A stretch of 64,000 nucleotides of DNA from an uncultured Bryobacteraceae bacterium (GTDB taxonomy: Bacteria; Acidobacteriota; Terriglobia; Bryobacterales; Bryobacteraceae), in assembly GCA_937924525.1 (NCBI GenBank), contig CALDSU010000007.1, positions 62,001-126,000 on the forward strand. Direction: 5' to 3'. Below, piece after piece: positions 10,242-18,873 of this stretch. The notes under the pieces are model-generated. The model saw only the letters and a program-made list of their open reading frames with translations, did not search any database and was not told the origin of the DNA. The translations under genes were made by a program, and so were the position numbers. The first letter of the stretch is position 1. Each line of letters starts with the position of its first letter.

Positions 10242-11924
10242 TTATTGCAGGGTCAGGTTGTGGCGCTTGAGCGTGTTGCCCAGCGCCTGGTCCAGCCGCG
10301 CCACCGCCTTGTTGAACTCGAGCGTGGCCGCCACTTCCCGCTGGCGCGAGTCGGCGAATTCGTTCTGGCGGGTCAGCACCAGGAAGTTGGTGGATTCGCC
10401 GGACTGAAACAGGCGGATCTCGCTGTCGAGTTTCTCCTTCGCCGCGCGGGCCGAAGCGGCAGCCGCGGCCATGCGCTGCCGGGCGGTCTGGATCGCCTGG
10501 TACGCATTGCGGACCTGGGCCTCGATCAACTGCTCGACCTGCGCGCGCTGTAATTTCAGCCGCTTTTCCGCAAGGTTGGTTTGCGCCAGGTTCGAGCGCG
10601 CTTCCCGGTTGCGGAAAGGCAGGTCGAATTCCAGTCCAACCTGCACGGACTGGAAATTGCCGCTGAACAGGTTGGAGAGCGTCTGCCCGTACCCGCCCAC
10701 GAGCTGCCCGGGAACCTGCCCGAAACTGACTGCCGGAATCGGAGGCAGTCCCGCCAGCCGCGACAGTTCGTTCAGCCGCTCGCCCGACAGCCGCTGGGAG
10801 CCGGCGAACGGATTTTCGCCGGCCTGCAAAGTGCCAGCCAGGCCGGAATTGATGTAGGCCGCCACCAGGTTGACCTGCGGTTTCACCAGATTGGCCGCCT
10901 GCTGTTTTTCCACCTGATTGATCTGCTGGCGGACTTCGATGGCCCGCAGTTCGGGCCGCTGCCTGATGGCCAGATCGGCGCTCTCGCGGAGCTCGAAGAT
11001 CTCTGGCGGACCGGACACCGAACGGTGTTCGATGGGCACAATCTCATCGGCCCACAACGGGTCGCCGCGCTCGGGAGCCAGCAGGGTCTTCAGCGCGTTT
11101 TCCGTTTCCGTGACCAGATTCACCGAGGCGTACCAGGAGTCGAGCCGGCGTTGCAGTTCGGCTTCCGACGCGGCCAGCTCGACCGGCGGAAGCACGCCGG
11201 CGTCGATCTGCCGCCGGTTGCGTTCCAACTGCTCGCGCGCCACCTTCACCGCGTCGGCGCGCACTTCGACCGCGTCCCGCGCGGCGGCCAAGTCCCAGTA
11301 CGCCTGCTCGACGCGCAGGGCGATGTCGATCACCCGCAGTTCAAAGTCGATTTGCGACAGATCCAAGTTCTTCTGCCGGACTTTGAGCTCGGCGCGCTCG
11401 CGGTCGATCAGGCGGTTCCGCAGCAGCGGCGCCGAGATTCCCACCGTCAGCTCCGAAGTCAGAAACGGATTCAGCGCCGCGAAGGGATTGTTGGTCGAAG
11501 TGCGGCGATTGGTGAAATCCAGGTGCGCCTCCACGCCCTGCCAGGGGAGCCGCTGGCGCAGAAAGAAATTCTGGAGCAGAAGCCGGTTGCTGAGTTTACC
11601 CCCCTGCCCGAGGAGAGCGTTCTCCGTGGGCTGGTTGCGCGAGTCGATGGTCGGCGTCCACCGGAAACGTGGGTCCAGAAAGCCCCGCGCTCCGAACAAT
11701 GCCTGCGCCGCCAGGTCGCGGCCGGTGCGTTCGATCTCGATATCGAGGTTGTTCTTGAGCGCCAGCGCCACCGTCTCCTGGAGCGTCAGGTCGCGTTGCA
11801 AGGGCCCGACCCCCACGCGCGAGGGAAACACTTCGGTCTGGGCCAGACCGCCACTGACGCCCGCACCGGCCAGCAAGAAAGCAAACAGGAAAGAAATTCG
11901 CATGAGTTTATCCAATGAAGACAT
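10242..11924 (-). CDS. TolC-family outer-membrane efflux protein
   Basis: 560 residues. After a signal peptide (about 8-28, hydrophobic, ending at LAQ), two outer-membrane-efflux repeats follow, each with long coiled-coil stretches (QAYWDLAAARDAVEVRADAVKVAREQLERNR; QARSNLAQTNLAEKRLKLQRAQVEQLIEAQVRNAYQAI region). It should form the outer-membrane channel for the ABC exporter encoded upstream in the same operon. Two starts are possible: 11924, which overlaps the HlyD gene by 17 bases, or the ATG at 11903 just before the signal peptide; neither has a strong ribosome site. Confidence 0.9.
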   Translation of the reverse strand: MSSLDKLMRISFLFAFLLAGAGVSGGLAQTEVFPSRVGVGPLQRDLTLQETVALALKNNLDIEIERTGRDLAAQALFGARGFLDPRFRWTPTIDSRNQPTENALLGQGGKLSNRLLLQNFFLRQRLPWQGVEAHLDFTNRRTSTNNPFAALNPFLTSELTVGISAPLLRNRLIDRERAELKVRQKNLDLSQIDFELRVIDIALRVEQAYWDLAAARDAVEVRADAVKVAREQLERNRRQIDAGVLPPVELAASEAELQRRLDSWYASVNLVTETENALKTLLAPERGDPLWADEIVPIEHRSVSGPPEIFELRESADLAIRQRPELRAIEVRQQINQVEKQQAANLVKPQVNLVAAYINSGLAGTLQAGENPFAGSQRLSGERLNELSRLAGLPPIPAVSFGQVPGQLVGGYGQTLSNLFSGNFQSVQVGLEFDLPFRNREARSNLAQTNLAEKRLKLQRAQVEQLIEAQVRNAYQAIQTARQRMAAAAASARAAKEKLDSEIRLFQSGESTNFLVLTRQNEFADSRQREVAATLEFNKAVARLDQALGNTLKRHNLTLQ

Positions 11925-12948
11925 CCACCCGCAGACCCGCGGGCAAAGTTTGGCCAGGTTCCAGTTCGATGAGCGCTTCTAGCACTTTGGTGTCGACGCG
12001 CTCGCTTGGCCGGTCGGTCCGCACCTGCTTTTTGCCGACCAGCATCCCCAGGCGCACCACCCGGCCGCGGAAGCGCTGCGTGCCGTAGGCGTCCGCGGTC
12101 ACGTAGGCGCCTTGGCCAATCCGCACCTTGGCGACGTCGGTTTCATCGATCTCCGCCCGGACGCGCAACACGCGGTTGTCGCCGACGGTGACGATGGGCG
12201 CCTCGGCGCCATCCGGAACAGCCTCGCCGGCGCGCAGGTGCTTGCGCAGCACGACGCCGCCGATCGGCGAGCGGATGATGGTGCGGTCGAGCATGGCCCT
12301 GGCTTCCGCCAGGCGGGCGCGCGCGTAGGCGACATCCGCCTCGGCCCGAGCCCGATCCTCCTCGCGCGCGTCGGCGTCGATCAACGCATGGCGTTCGCGG
12401 GCTTCCTCGGCGCGGGCCCGGGCTACCTGGAACTCGCGTTCGGCGCGGTCCGCGTCACTGCGCGACAGGTCGCCCGAGGCGAACAGGCGCAGCCGCCGGT
12501 CGCGCTCGGCGCGGGCGTTTTCAAGCACGGCTTCCGCCGCGCGCAGCGCCGCCAGAGCCTCGCGCCGCTCCTGCTGGCGCGACCCATTCACCACCCGCCG
12601 CCACGCCGCCTCGGCCTGCTGGACCTGAGCTTCGGCCACGCGGACCCGGGCGCGGAAATCCGCGTTGTCCAGCACCGCAAGCGTTTGCCCTTTGCGCACC
12701 AGGTCCCCTTCCTCGACCAGCACCGCCGCCAGTTTGCCGCCCAGGCTCGATCCCACTTTGATCTCCTCGGAAACCGGTTCCACGCGCCCGGCCGCGGTCA
12801 GCAGCGGACGCAGTTCGCGTTCCGGCGCCGGAACAGCCGCCGCGCTCTGCGGGCGCGCTTCCGAAACGCGCCACGCCGGCAACAGCCCCGCCGCGGCGAA
12901 TCCCGCTGCAAACACCAGTCCCATCATGCTCAAGCGTTTCGTCGTCAT
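11908..12948 (-). CDS. HlyD-family periplasmic adaptor (DevB-like)
   Basis: 346 residues with one N-terminal membrane anchor (about 8-26), a biotinyl-lipoyl-like half (VEPVSEEIKVGSSLGGKLAAVLVEEGD), a long Ala/Arg/Glu coiled coil (about 100-215) and the returning half (RTIIRSPIGGVVLRKHLRAGEAV). It should bridge the inner-membrane ABC permease and the TolC-like channel. The start overlaps the stop of the ATPase gene by four bases, so the subunits are made together. The arrangement permease-ATPase-adaptor matches DevBCA-type exporters. Confidence 0.9.
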   Translation of the reverse strand: MTTKRLSMMGLVFAAGFAAAGLLPAWRVSEARPQSAAAVPAPERELRPLLTAAGRVEPVSEEIKVGSSLGGKLAAVLVEEGDLVRKGQTLAVLDNADFRARVRVAEAQVQQAEAAWRRVVNGSRQQERREALAALRAAEAVLENARAERDRRLRLFASGDLSRSDADRAEREFQVARARAEEARERHALIDADAREEDRARAEADVAYARARLAEARAMLDRTIIRSPIGGVVLRKHLRAGEAVPDGAEAPIVTVGDNRVLRVRAEIDETDVAKVRIGQGAYVTADAYGTQRFRGRVVRLGMLVGKKQVRTDRPSERVDTKVLEALIELEPGQTLPAGLRVDVFIG

Positions 12949-13649
12949 GCCACCTTCTCCTCCATCAGACCATCCGTGATCCGGCCGTCTTCCAGGCGCA
13001 CGATGCGGTCGGCATAGCTGAGCGCCCGGTTGTCGTGCGTGACCACCACCACCGCCCGTCCGCGCTCGTGCGCCAGGGTGCGCAGCAGGTCCAGCACGGT
13101 CCGGCCGCTGTGCGAATCCAGCGCCGCCGTAGGTTCGTCGGCCAGAATAATCCTAGGATCGCCGGCCAGGGCGCGGGCGATCGCCACCCTCTGCTTCTGC
13201 CCGCCGCTCAGGTCCGCGGGAAACGACCTGGCTTTGTCGGCGAGACCAACTATGTCCAGCAGTTCGCCGGCGCGCCGGAGAGCCTTTGTTCCCCGGATTC
13301 CCTTCAGGTCCAGCGCGAGCGCGACGTTCTCCCCCGCGTTGAGGGTGGGGAACAGATTGAAACCCTGGAAAATGAACCCGATCTGCTCCAGCCGCACCCG
13401 GGGCAGTTCGGACTCGCCGAGCGAGGTCACTTCCCGCCCTCCCACGAACACCTGGCCGGAGGTCGCGCGCAGGATGCAACCCATGATCGAGATCAGGGTG
13501 GTCTTGCCGCTGCCCGACGGCCCCATCAGCAGCGTCACCTCTCTCGGAAAGACCTCCAGCGTGACTCCGTCCAACGCCCGGTACGCCTCCGCACCCCGGC
13601 CGTACACTTTGGTCAATTCACGCACGAAAATGGCTGGTTCCACGTTCAC
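12945..13649 (-). CDS. ABC transporter ATP-binding protein (DevA/MacB/LolD type)
   Basis: 234 residues with every nucleotide-binding motif: Walker A GPSGSGKTT (43-51), Q-loop IFQGFNLFP, signature LSGGQKQRVAIARAL, Walker B IILADEPTA and the H-loop VVTHD. The GTG start at 13649 overlaps the permease stop (GTGA). Together with the neighbouring permease and adaptor it forms a tripartite exporter. Members of this subfamily move lipids, lipoproteins, macrolides or glycolipids; the substrate here is unknown. Confidence 0.93.
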   Translation of the reverse strand: MNVEPAIFVRELTKVYGRGAEAYRALDGVTLEVFPREVTLLMGPSGSGKTTLISIMGCILRATSGQVFVGGREVTSLGESELPRVRLEQIGFIFQGFNLFPTLNAGENVALALDLKGIRGTKALRRAGELLDIVGLADKARSFPADLSGGQKQRVAIARALAGDPRIILADEPTAALDSHSGRTVLDLLRTLAHERGRAVVVVTHDNRALSYADRIVRLEDGRITDGLMEEKVA

Positions 13650-14770
13650 CCCTTGAAGACCATCGCCGGGTCGATCGTCATCACCTTCCGCACTGACACG
13701 AGCGACGCCGCGACGCACATTAGAATCGAAATGACGAACATCCCCCCCACCACCTCTGGAGGCACCACAATCAGGGCGGAACTGCTCTGGCTGGCGCGGA
13801 CAATCGGTAGGGCCACCGCCATCGCCAGGAAATAACCAAGGGCGCCGCTGGCCACCGCCTGCTTGACGATGACGCGGATGATGTAGCCGTTGGAGGCGCC
13901 CATCGCCTTCAGCGTCCCGTACTCGCGCACGTGATCCATCGTGGAGGCGTACACCGTCTGCGCCACCACCACCAGACCCACCACAAAACCCAGCGCCGCC
14001 GCAATCAGGACCGAAATCCCCGCGCCGGTGTCGAACAGCCAATAGTCTTGGGTCTTGCGCGCAAACTCCTCCGTCAGGAAGATGTCGACATCCGACACCC
14101 GAGTCTGGATGCGGGCCTTCAACGCGGCAGGATCCACCCCCTCGCGCGCCTTCACGAGCACAAACACCGACTCGTCTTCCTTCACCGGCGAATAGTCGTA
14201 TGCGTTCTTAATCCAGGTGAAGGCGTGCGGCGCCGTCGTGAACGAGCGCAAACCCCGCGTAAACCCGACGACCCGGGCGCGGCGGTCGTTGATCTCGACC
14301 ACGTCGCCCAGTTGCCGCACACCGAGCTTATTCTTGTAGAACTCGTCAATGATGATCGTGTCCGGACTCTTGAGGTCGCTCAACCGTCCGGCCACCAGTT
14401 CGCGCGGCGTCCCCAGGGGCACCTCAGGATCCAGTCCCACGACTTCGATGCTCTCCTTGCGCCCGTCGGGAAGCTTCAGGGTCGAAAAGGCCACGATGTA
14501 GTTTTGGGCCTGCGCCACGCCCTCCACGGCCAGAATCTGAAGCCGCTTGCGCTCTTTGATCGGCACCGCCAAGTCGATGGAAGGAATTCCCGCCGCGGTC
14601 ACCCAGAGGTCGGCGCCGGAAATGTCGATCAGGGTGAGAATCTGCTTCTTAAATCCAAGATAGAGGCCAAGCTGGATGACGATTAAGACGATCGAAAAAA
14701 CGACCCCCGTGAGAGTGACAGCCAGCCGGGTCCGGTCGTGGAACAGGTTACGAAGAGCCAGGGAAGCCAT
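13646..14770 (-). CDS. FtsX-like ABC transporter permease (DevC-like)
   Basis: 374 residues with the layout of DevC/MacB permeases: one transmembrane helix at about 18-40, a large periplasmic domain (about 45-245), then three helices (about 248-275, 300-325, 342-365). The cytoplasmic coupling motif REYGTLKAMGASN (about 283-295) is clear. The length and domain order are closer to DevC than to MacB, because no ATPase is fused. It is the first transporter gene behind tetR, 54 bases after that gene's stop. Confidence 0.9.
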   Translation of the reverse strand: MASLALRNLFHDRTRLAVTLTGVVFSIVLIVIQLGLYLGFKKQILTLIDISGADLWVTAAGIPSIDLAVPIKERKRLQILAVEGVAQAQNYIVAFSTLKLPDGRKESIEVVGLDPEVPLGTPRELVAGRLSDLKSPDTIIIDEFYKNKLGVRQLGDVVEINDRRARVVGFTRGLRSFTTAPHAFTWIKNAYDYSPVKEDESVFVLVKAREGVDPAALKARIQTRVSDVDIFLTEEFARKTQDYWLFDTGAGISVLIAAALGFVVGLVVVAQTVYASTMDHVREYGTLKAMGASNGYIIRVIVKQAVASGALGYFLAMAVALPIVRASQSSSALIVVPPEVVGGMFVISILMCVAASLVSVRKVMTIDPAMVFKG

Positions 14771-14824
14771 TGATAAACACGCCTATGTGGATTTACGGTG
14801 TTAACTTCCAGCCACAAAAAAATT

Positions 14825-15454
14825 TCACTTACGGAACCCCGTGATCATGCGGTTGATGACTTCGGCGACCAGCCTGTCGCGCGCTGACCAGGGGAACTCA
14901 GGGTACTGCACCAGCAGCGCCGTGACGCCGTGGACTGCCGCCCACAACGCCTCGCTCGCCAGGTCGGTATCGACGCCGTCGCGGAACTGTCCGGTGACCA
15001 CGCACTCTTCCACCGCTTGCCGCAGGTAGCCGAACGCGCGCATGGCCATCGTATCCGCTTCGCAGTACTTGGCGGACTCCTGCCCTCGCTCCGGTTCGGT
15101 CAGAAACGCCACTTTGTAATGGTTCGGGTGGTTGAGTCCGAAGTTCACGTAGATTTCCAAGCCCTTCCGCAGGTACTCCACCGGGTCCACGGACTCTGCA
15201 CCGGCTTTGCTGGCGTGGAGCTCCTCGAATTGCTCTGACAACTGTCGGAAGGTGTCCTCACAGACCTGAAACATCAGGTCTTCCTTATCTCGGAAGTACA
15301 GGTAAATGGTGGTCGGGGAGTACTCGATCTTCTCGGCGATCCGGCGCATCGAGACATGCCGGTATCCCTCGTTCACAAACAACTCGCGGGCGGCTTCCAG
15401 AATCTCCTGCCGGAGTTCGGTCTTGTGCCGTGCCTTCCGTTCCGCGACGCCCAT
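14825..15454 (-). CDS. TetR/AcrR-family repressor of the exporter operon
   Basis: 209 residues. The N-terminal helix-turn-helix lies at about 13-60 (ILEAARELFVNEGYRHVSMRRIAEKIEYSPTTIYLYFRDKEDL region) and the rest is a helical ligand-binding domain of the WHG/TetR_C_13 kind. It heads the exporter operon on the same strand, and its own promoter is flanked by an inverted repeat, so autorepression and control of the exporter are likely. GTTAAC at 14800-14805, in the gap before the permease gene, resembles one half of that operator. Confidence 0.9.
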   Translation of the reverse strand: MGVAERKARHKTELRQEILEAARELFVNEGYRHVSMRRIAEKIEYSPTTIYLYFRDKEDLMFQVCEDTFRQLSEQFEELHASKAGAESVDPVEYLRKGLEIYVNFGLNHPNHYKVAFLTEPERGQESAKYCEADTMAMRAFGYLRQAVEECVVTGQFRDGVDTDLASEALWAAVHGVTALLVQYPEFPWSARDRLVAEVINRMITGFRK

Positions 15455-15494
15455 CTTTAGTTTTAGCTCTCGATTTCCGCTGCTCTTTCGATGA

Positions 15495-15537
15495 ACAGCG
15501 TTAAGTCAAGGATAGAGTTTCTTCTTAACGCTGTCAA
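15495..15537 (-). promoter_or_regulatory. Promoter and TetR operator of the exporter operon
   Basis: On the minus strand TTGACA (15537-15532) and TATCCT (15514-15509) are separated by exactly 17 bases. A perfect 11-base inverted repeat, ACAGCGTTAAG (15495-15505) and CTTAACGCTGT (15524-15534), brackets the promoter: one arm overlaps the -35 and the other covers the start site. The 18-base gap places the arm centres about 29 bases apart, near three helical turns. This is the arrangement expected for a repressor bound at its own promoter. Confidence 0.8.
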
Positions 15538-15614
15538 GTAAAAGTGTGATGTTTTCTCGGTCGCGCACGTACCGCTCTGACCGGGTGATACATACTGAAA
15601 AGAGAAGACCAGCG

Positions 15615-16343
15615 ATGGAACTGGCGGGGCAGGTCCAATTGGTAGAGGTGGCCGGAGAAGCGCTTGCGCTGCTCCCGGACCGAGGTATCTACTGGCCTGC
15701 GCGGCGGACGCTGATTGTGGCGGATGTGCATCTTGGCAAAGCCGCGGCGATGCGAGCGCAAGGCTTGGCGATTCCGGGCGGGACCACGCGGACCACCCTG
15801 GATCGTCTGGCGCGGATGCTTGCCGGGACCGGGGCGGAATTACTGATCGTGCTGGGTGATCTCCTGCACGCCCGCGAGGGACGCGCCCGCGAAACGCTGG
15901 CGCAAGTGGCGGCGTGGCGGGAGCGGCATTCCCGGCTGGCGATCCGGCTGATCCGCGGCAACCATGACCGGCGCGCGAGCGACCCGCCGTCCGGGTGGAA
16001 GATCGAGTGCCTGGACCCGCCCGTGGCGCTGCATCCCTTTGCGTTGGCGCATGACCCGGTGGACTGCGTTCCGGGGATCTACACGTTGGCGGGACACCTG
16101 CACCCGGCGTTTCGCCTGTCCGGTTCCGGCGGCCAGTCGCTCCGGTTGCCGTGCTTCTGGTTTGGCGCAGGCTGCGGGGTGCTGCCCGCCTGCGGGGAGT
16201 TCACCGGAACCTCCCGGATCCGACCCGCGCCCGGCGACCGGATCTACGCGATCGCCGGCGGCGACGTGATGCTCGTTCCCACCCGCGCCCGGCGGGCGCC
16301 CGCCGGAGTGTGGACTTCACGCCAGGGCGCAGGCCTCCTTTAG
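15615..16343 (+). CDS. pdeM: PdeM-like metallophosphoesterase
   Basis: 242 residues of the calcineurin-like phosphoesterase fold. Metal-binding blocks are LIVADVHLGK, VLGDLLHAR, RGNHDR and AGHLHPAF. The pattern DVHLGKAAAMRAQGLAIPGG and the late CFWFGAGCGVLPAFGxFTG-type block (here with ACGEFTG) are characteristic of the ligase-associated DNA-damage-response endonuclease PdeM. That protein is usually encoded beside an Lhr-type helicase, an exonuclease and an ATP-dependent DNA ligase; none is present here. The ATG at 15615 removes a non-conserved Arg-rich N-terminal stretch of a longer open frame. Confidence 0.82.
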   Translation: MELAGQVQLVEVAGEALALLPDRGIYWPARRTLIVADVHLGKAAAMRAQGLAIPGGTTRTTLDRLARMLAGTGAELLIVLGDLLHAREGRARETLAQVAAWRERHSRLAIRLIRGNHDRRASDPPSGWKIECLDPPVALHPFALAHDPVDCVPGIYTLAGHLHPAFRLSGSGGQSLRLPCFWFGAGCGVLPACGEFTGTSRIRPAPGDRIYAIAGGDVMLVPTRARRAPAGVWTSRQGAGLL

Positions 16344-17176
16344 GGTTGCTTGGCCGCCGTGAGCGTGACGTTCCACCAAAGCTTCTGTAGCTCCGCTACC
16401 TGGCCCTTCGCCGCCGGGGAGAGCGGATTGCCGGCCAGCGTTACGAACCGGGGGGACCCTCCGGGGTCTTTTTTCGCCAGATTGATCAAAGGGCTGAGAT
16501 CGCGGACCCGGTTCTTGTCCAGGTAGAGATTCCGCAGCGATTTCATGCTTTCCAGCGGAGTCAGGTCCGCGACGCGGTTGCCCTCCAGGCTCAGCGAAGA
16601 CAGAAATGGCAGCGCGGCAATGGGCTTCAGGTCGGCCACCTGATTATTCTCCAGATACAGCGACCACAACCGGTTCAGCTCCCGCAGCGGCGCGAGGTCG
16701 GCCACCCGGTTGCCGGCCAGATACAGCGAATTGAGCGACGTCAGCTTAGCCAGTGGCGTCAGGTCCGAAACCTGGTTGCCCGTGAGGTTGAGGTATTGCA
16801 GGTTGGTCAGCGAAGCCAGCGGGCTCAGGTCGCGCACCTGATTGTTGGTGAGGTCGAGACTTTGCAACAAGGTCAGAGACTGAAGCGGCGTCAGGTCGCT
16901 CACCTGGTTGTCAGGCATTTCCAGCAACATCAAGCTCTTGCACTTTTCCAGGCCGGCCAGGCTCTTGATGCCTTTGCCGCGCGCGGACACCGTCGACAGA
17001 CTCTTGACGTCGTCTTCCGTCAGGGGCTCTTTATTGTCGCGCTTGCCGAACACGTACTGCCGGACCGCCGCCTCCAGGTTGGCATCGGCGAACAAGCCGG
17101 CCGCCGCCGCGGGCCGGGCCGCCACGAGAGAAAGCGTTGTCACGCTGAACGCGAACGCGCGAAGGAATCCGGTCAT
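16340..17176 (-). CDS. Secreted leucine-rich-repeat protein
   Basis: 278 residues. A signal peptide (about 1-25, ending in AAAA) is followed by a short N-terminal domain (FADANLEAAVRQYVFGK) like those that open internalin-type proteins, then seven 22-residue repeats of the form LxxLxxLxLxxNxVxDLxPL (about 80-235), the SDS22/internalin class. A short C-terminal cap follows. The ATG at 17176 is preferred because GGAGG lies five bases before it; an upstream GTG would overlap that site. A role in binding other proteins at the envelope is likely but the partner is unknown. The gene converges on pdeM with a four-base overlap. Confidence 0.88.
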   Translation of the reverse strand: MTGFLRAFAFSVTTLSLVAARPAAAAGLFADANLEAAVRQYVFGKRDNKEPLTEDDVKSLSTVSARGKGIKSLAGLEKCKSLMLLEMPDNQVSDLTPLQSLTLLQSLDLTNNQVRDLSPLASLTNLQYLNLTGNQVSDLTPLAKLTSLNSLYLAGNRVADLAPLRELNRLWSLYLENNQVADLKPIAALPFLSSLSLEGNRVADLTPLESMKSLRNLYLDKNRVRDLSPLINLAKKDPGGSPRFVTLAGNPLSPAAKGQVAELQKLWWNVTLTAAKQP

Positions 17177-17368
17177 CGAAACCTCCACCAGGCGAAGAAG
17201 CTGATCGTTTTGGGATGGACGCGGGGAAACCCGCTGTCCTGGGCCGCCGGGCCGAAGCCCGAACGTCTTCTATCGTAACCGAAACACAAACCCGCGCGCA
17301 GCAGCGTAGCCTGGCGGAGTGTCAACGCCCTTCGCACTCCTGCCCGGCGGGCTATGCTAGGCAGTGAC

Positions 17369-17854
17369 ATGCTGGAATTCAAATCCGTACGCCTGGAGAT
17401 TCCGGAGGGCGGCAACCTGATCGCCGGACAGTCGCACTTCATCAAGACCGCCGAAGACCTCTATGAAGCGATCGTCAACACGAATCCGAACATCAGGTTC
17501 GGCATTGCGTTCAACGAAGCTTCGGGGCCGTGTCTCACCCGCGTGGAGGGCAATGACGACGAACTGAAAGCATGCGCCGCGCGCAACGCGGCCGCCATCG
17601 GCGCGGGGCACACCTTCGTCATCGTGCTGACGCACGGGTTCCCCATCAACGTCCTCGGCCGGATTAAAGAAGTCCCGGAGGTGGTTTCTTTGTTCTGCGC
17701 CACCGCGAATCCGGTGGAAGTGATCGTGGCCGAGAGCGAACAGGGGCGGGGCGTGATCGGCGTGATTGACGGTTTCTCCCCTAAGGGCGCGGAGACGGAA
17801 GCGGACGCCGCGGCGCGTCACTCGTTCCTGCGCAAGATTGGATACAAGCGATGA
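17369..17854 (+). CDS. Adenosine-specific kinase family protein (PF04008)
   Basis: 161 residues. The beginning [20 protein letters not shown] and the motifs [36 protein letters not shown] and [20 protein letters not shown] identify the small PF04008 family named after adenosine-specific kinase. Biochemistry in this family is sparse, so the kinase name should be read with care. The ATG at 17369 gives the conserved beginning; TATGCT ends ten bases upstream and no Shine-Dalgarno is visible. Its stop overlaps the next start by four bases, so it forms one unit with the dehydrogenase and aldolase genes behind it. Confidence 0.85.
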   Translation: MLEFKSVRLEIPEGGNLIAGQSHFIKTAEDLYEAIVNTNPNIRFGIAFNEASGPCLTRVEGNDDELKACAARNAAAIGAGHTFVIVLTHGFPINVLGRIKEVPEVVSLFCATANPVEVIVAESEQGRGVIGVIDGFSPKGAETEADAAARHSFLRKIGYKR

Positions 17855-18873
17855 CAATCGCCACGGAAGCCCAACTCGAGGACCTACTCTCCACCCCGTC
17901 GGACGCGGACGTCGAGGCCATCGGCAAACTGGAAGGAGACCTGCTGCTGTTGGGCGTGGCGGGCAAGATGGGGCCCAGCCTGGCCCGCCGGGCCGCGCGG
18001 GCGCGCGACGCCGCCGGCGTTTCGAAGCGCATTATCGGCGTTTCGCGATTCTCAACCCCGGGTGCGCGCGAATTCCTGGAGGCCAGCGGCGTGGAGACCC
18101 TGGCCGGCGAACTGCTGGAGGACGACTTCCTGCGCTCGCTGCCCGATGCCGGCAACGTGATTTTCATGGCGGGCCGCAAATTCGGTTCCACGGACAATCC
18201 ATCGCTCACCTGGGCGATGAATGTGCTGTTGCCCGGCAAAGTGGCGGAGCGTTTCCGCCATTCCCGCATTGTGGCGTTCTCCTCCGGCAACGTCTATCCG
18301 CTCATGCCGCTGGCGCTGGGCGGCGCGACAGAGGAAACGCCCGCGGACCCCGTCGGTGAGTACGCCCAGAGCGCGTTCGGACGCGAACGGATGTTCGAAT
18401 ATGGCTCTTGCGCCTGGGGCACGCCCGTCGCGATTCTCCGCCTGAATTACGCGATCGATCTGCGTTACGGCGTCCTGCTGGATATCGGGCGCAAGGTGTT
18501 CGACCGGCAGCCGGTCGATCTCGCCATGGGACATGCCAACGTCATCTGGCAGGGCGACGCGAATTCCGTCTGTCTGCGTTCGTTTCCACTGGCGTCCTCG
18601 CCGCCCTTTATCCTGAACCTGACCGGTCCTGAAACCGTCTCCGTCCGCTGGCTGGCGCACCGCTTCGGCCAGGTCTTCGGCGTCGAGCCGGTCTTTACGG
18701 GGACCGAAGGCCCCAGCGCCTTGCTAAATCAGGCGGCGAAATGCCATGGACTCTTCGGGTATCCCACCGTGACGCTGGAGCAAATGATCGCTTGGGTGGC
18801 CGCCTGGATCGGCATGGGAGGGCGCACCCTGAACAAGCCCACGCACTTTGAAGTGCGGGACGGGAGGTTTTGA
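17851..18873 (+). CDS. NAD(P)-binding epimerase/dehydratase-like SDR
   Basis: 340 residues of the extended short-chain dehydrogenase fold. The nucleotide-binding loop [18 protein letters not shown] lies near 35-52, and [12 protein letters not shown] followed by a Tyr in [17 protein letters not shown] supplies the Ser and a YxxxxxGRER variant of the catalytic Tyr/Lys motif. The missing Lys at the usual YxxxK position is notable and the reaction is uncertain. The C-terminal part resembles sugar-nucleotide epimerases. It sits between the PF04008 gene and a DapA-like aldolase, suggesting a small sugar-acid or nucleoside-sugar route. Confidence 0.8.
   Translation: MTIATEAQLEDLLSTPSDADVEAIGKLEGDLLLLGVAGKMGPSLARRAARARDAAGVSKRIIGVSRFSTPGAREFLEASGVETLAGELLEDDFLRSLPDAGNVIFMAGRKFGSTDNPSLTWAMNVLLPGKVAERFRHSRIVAFSSGNVYPLMPLALGGATEETPADPVGEYAQSAFGRERMFEYGSCAWGTPVAILRLNYAIDLRYGVLLDIGRKVFDRQPVDLAMGHANVIWQGDANSVCLRSFPLASSPPFILNLTGPETVSVRWLAHRFGQVFGVEPVFTGTEGPSALLNQAAKCHGLFGYPTVTLEQMIAWVAAWIGMGGRTLNKPTHFEVRDGRF

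Noticed and set aside
16400-17120. CRISPR-like periodic repeats
   Set aside because: The 66-base periodicity comes from coding for 22-residue leucine-rich repeats.
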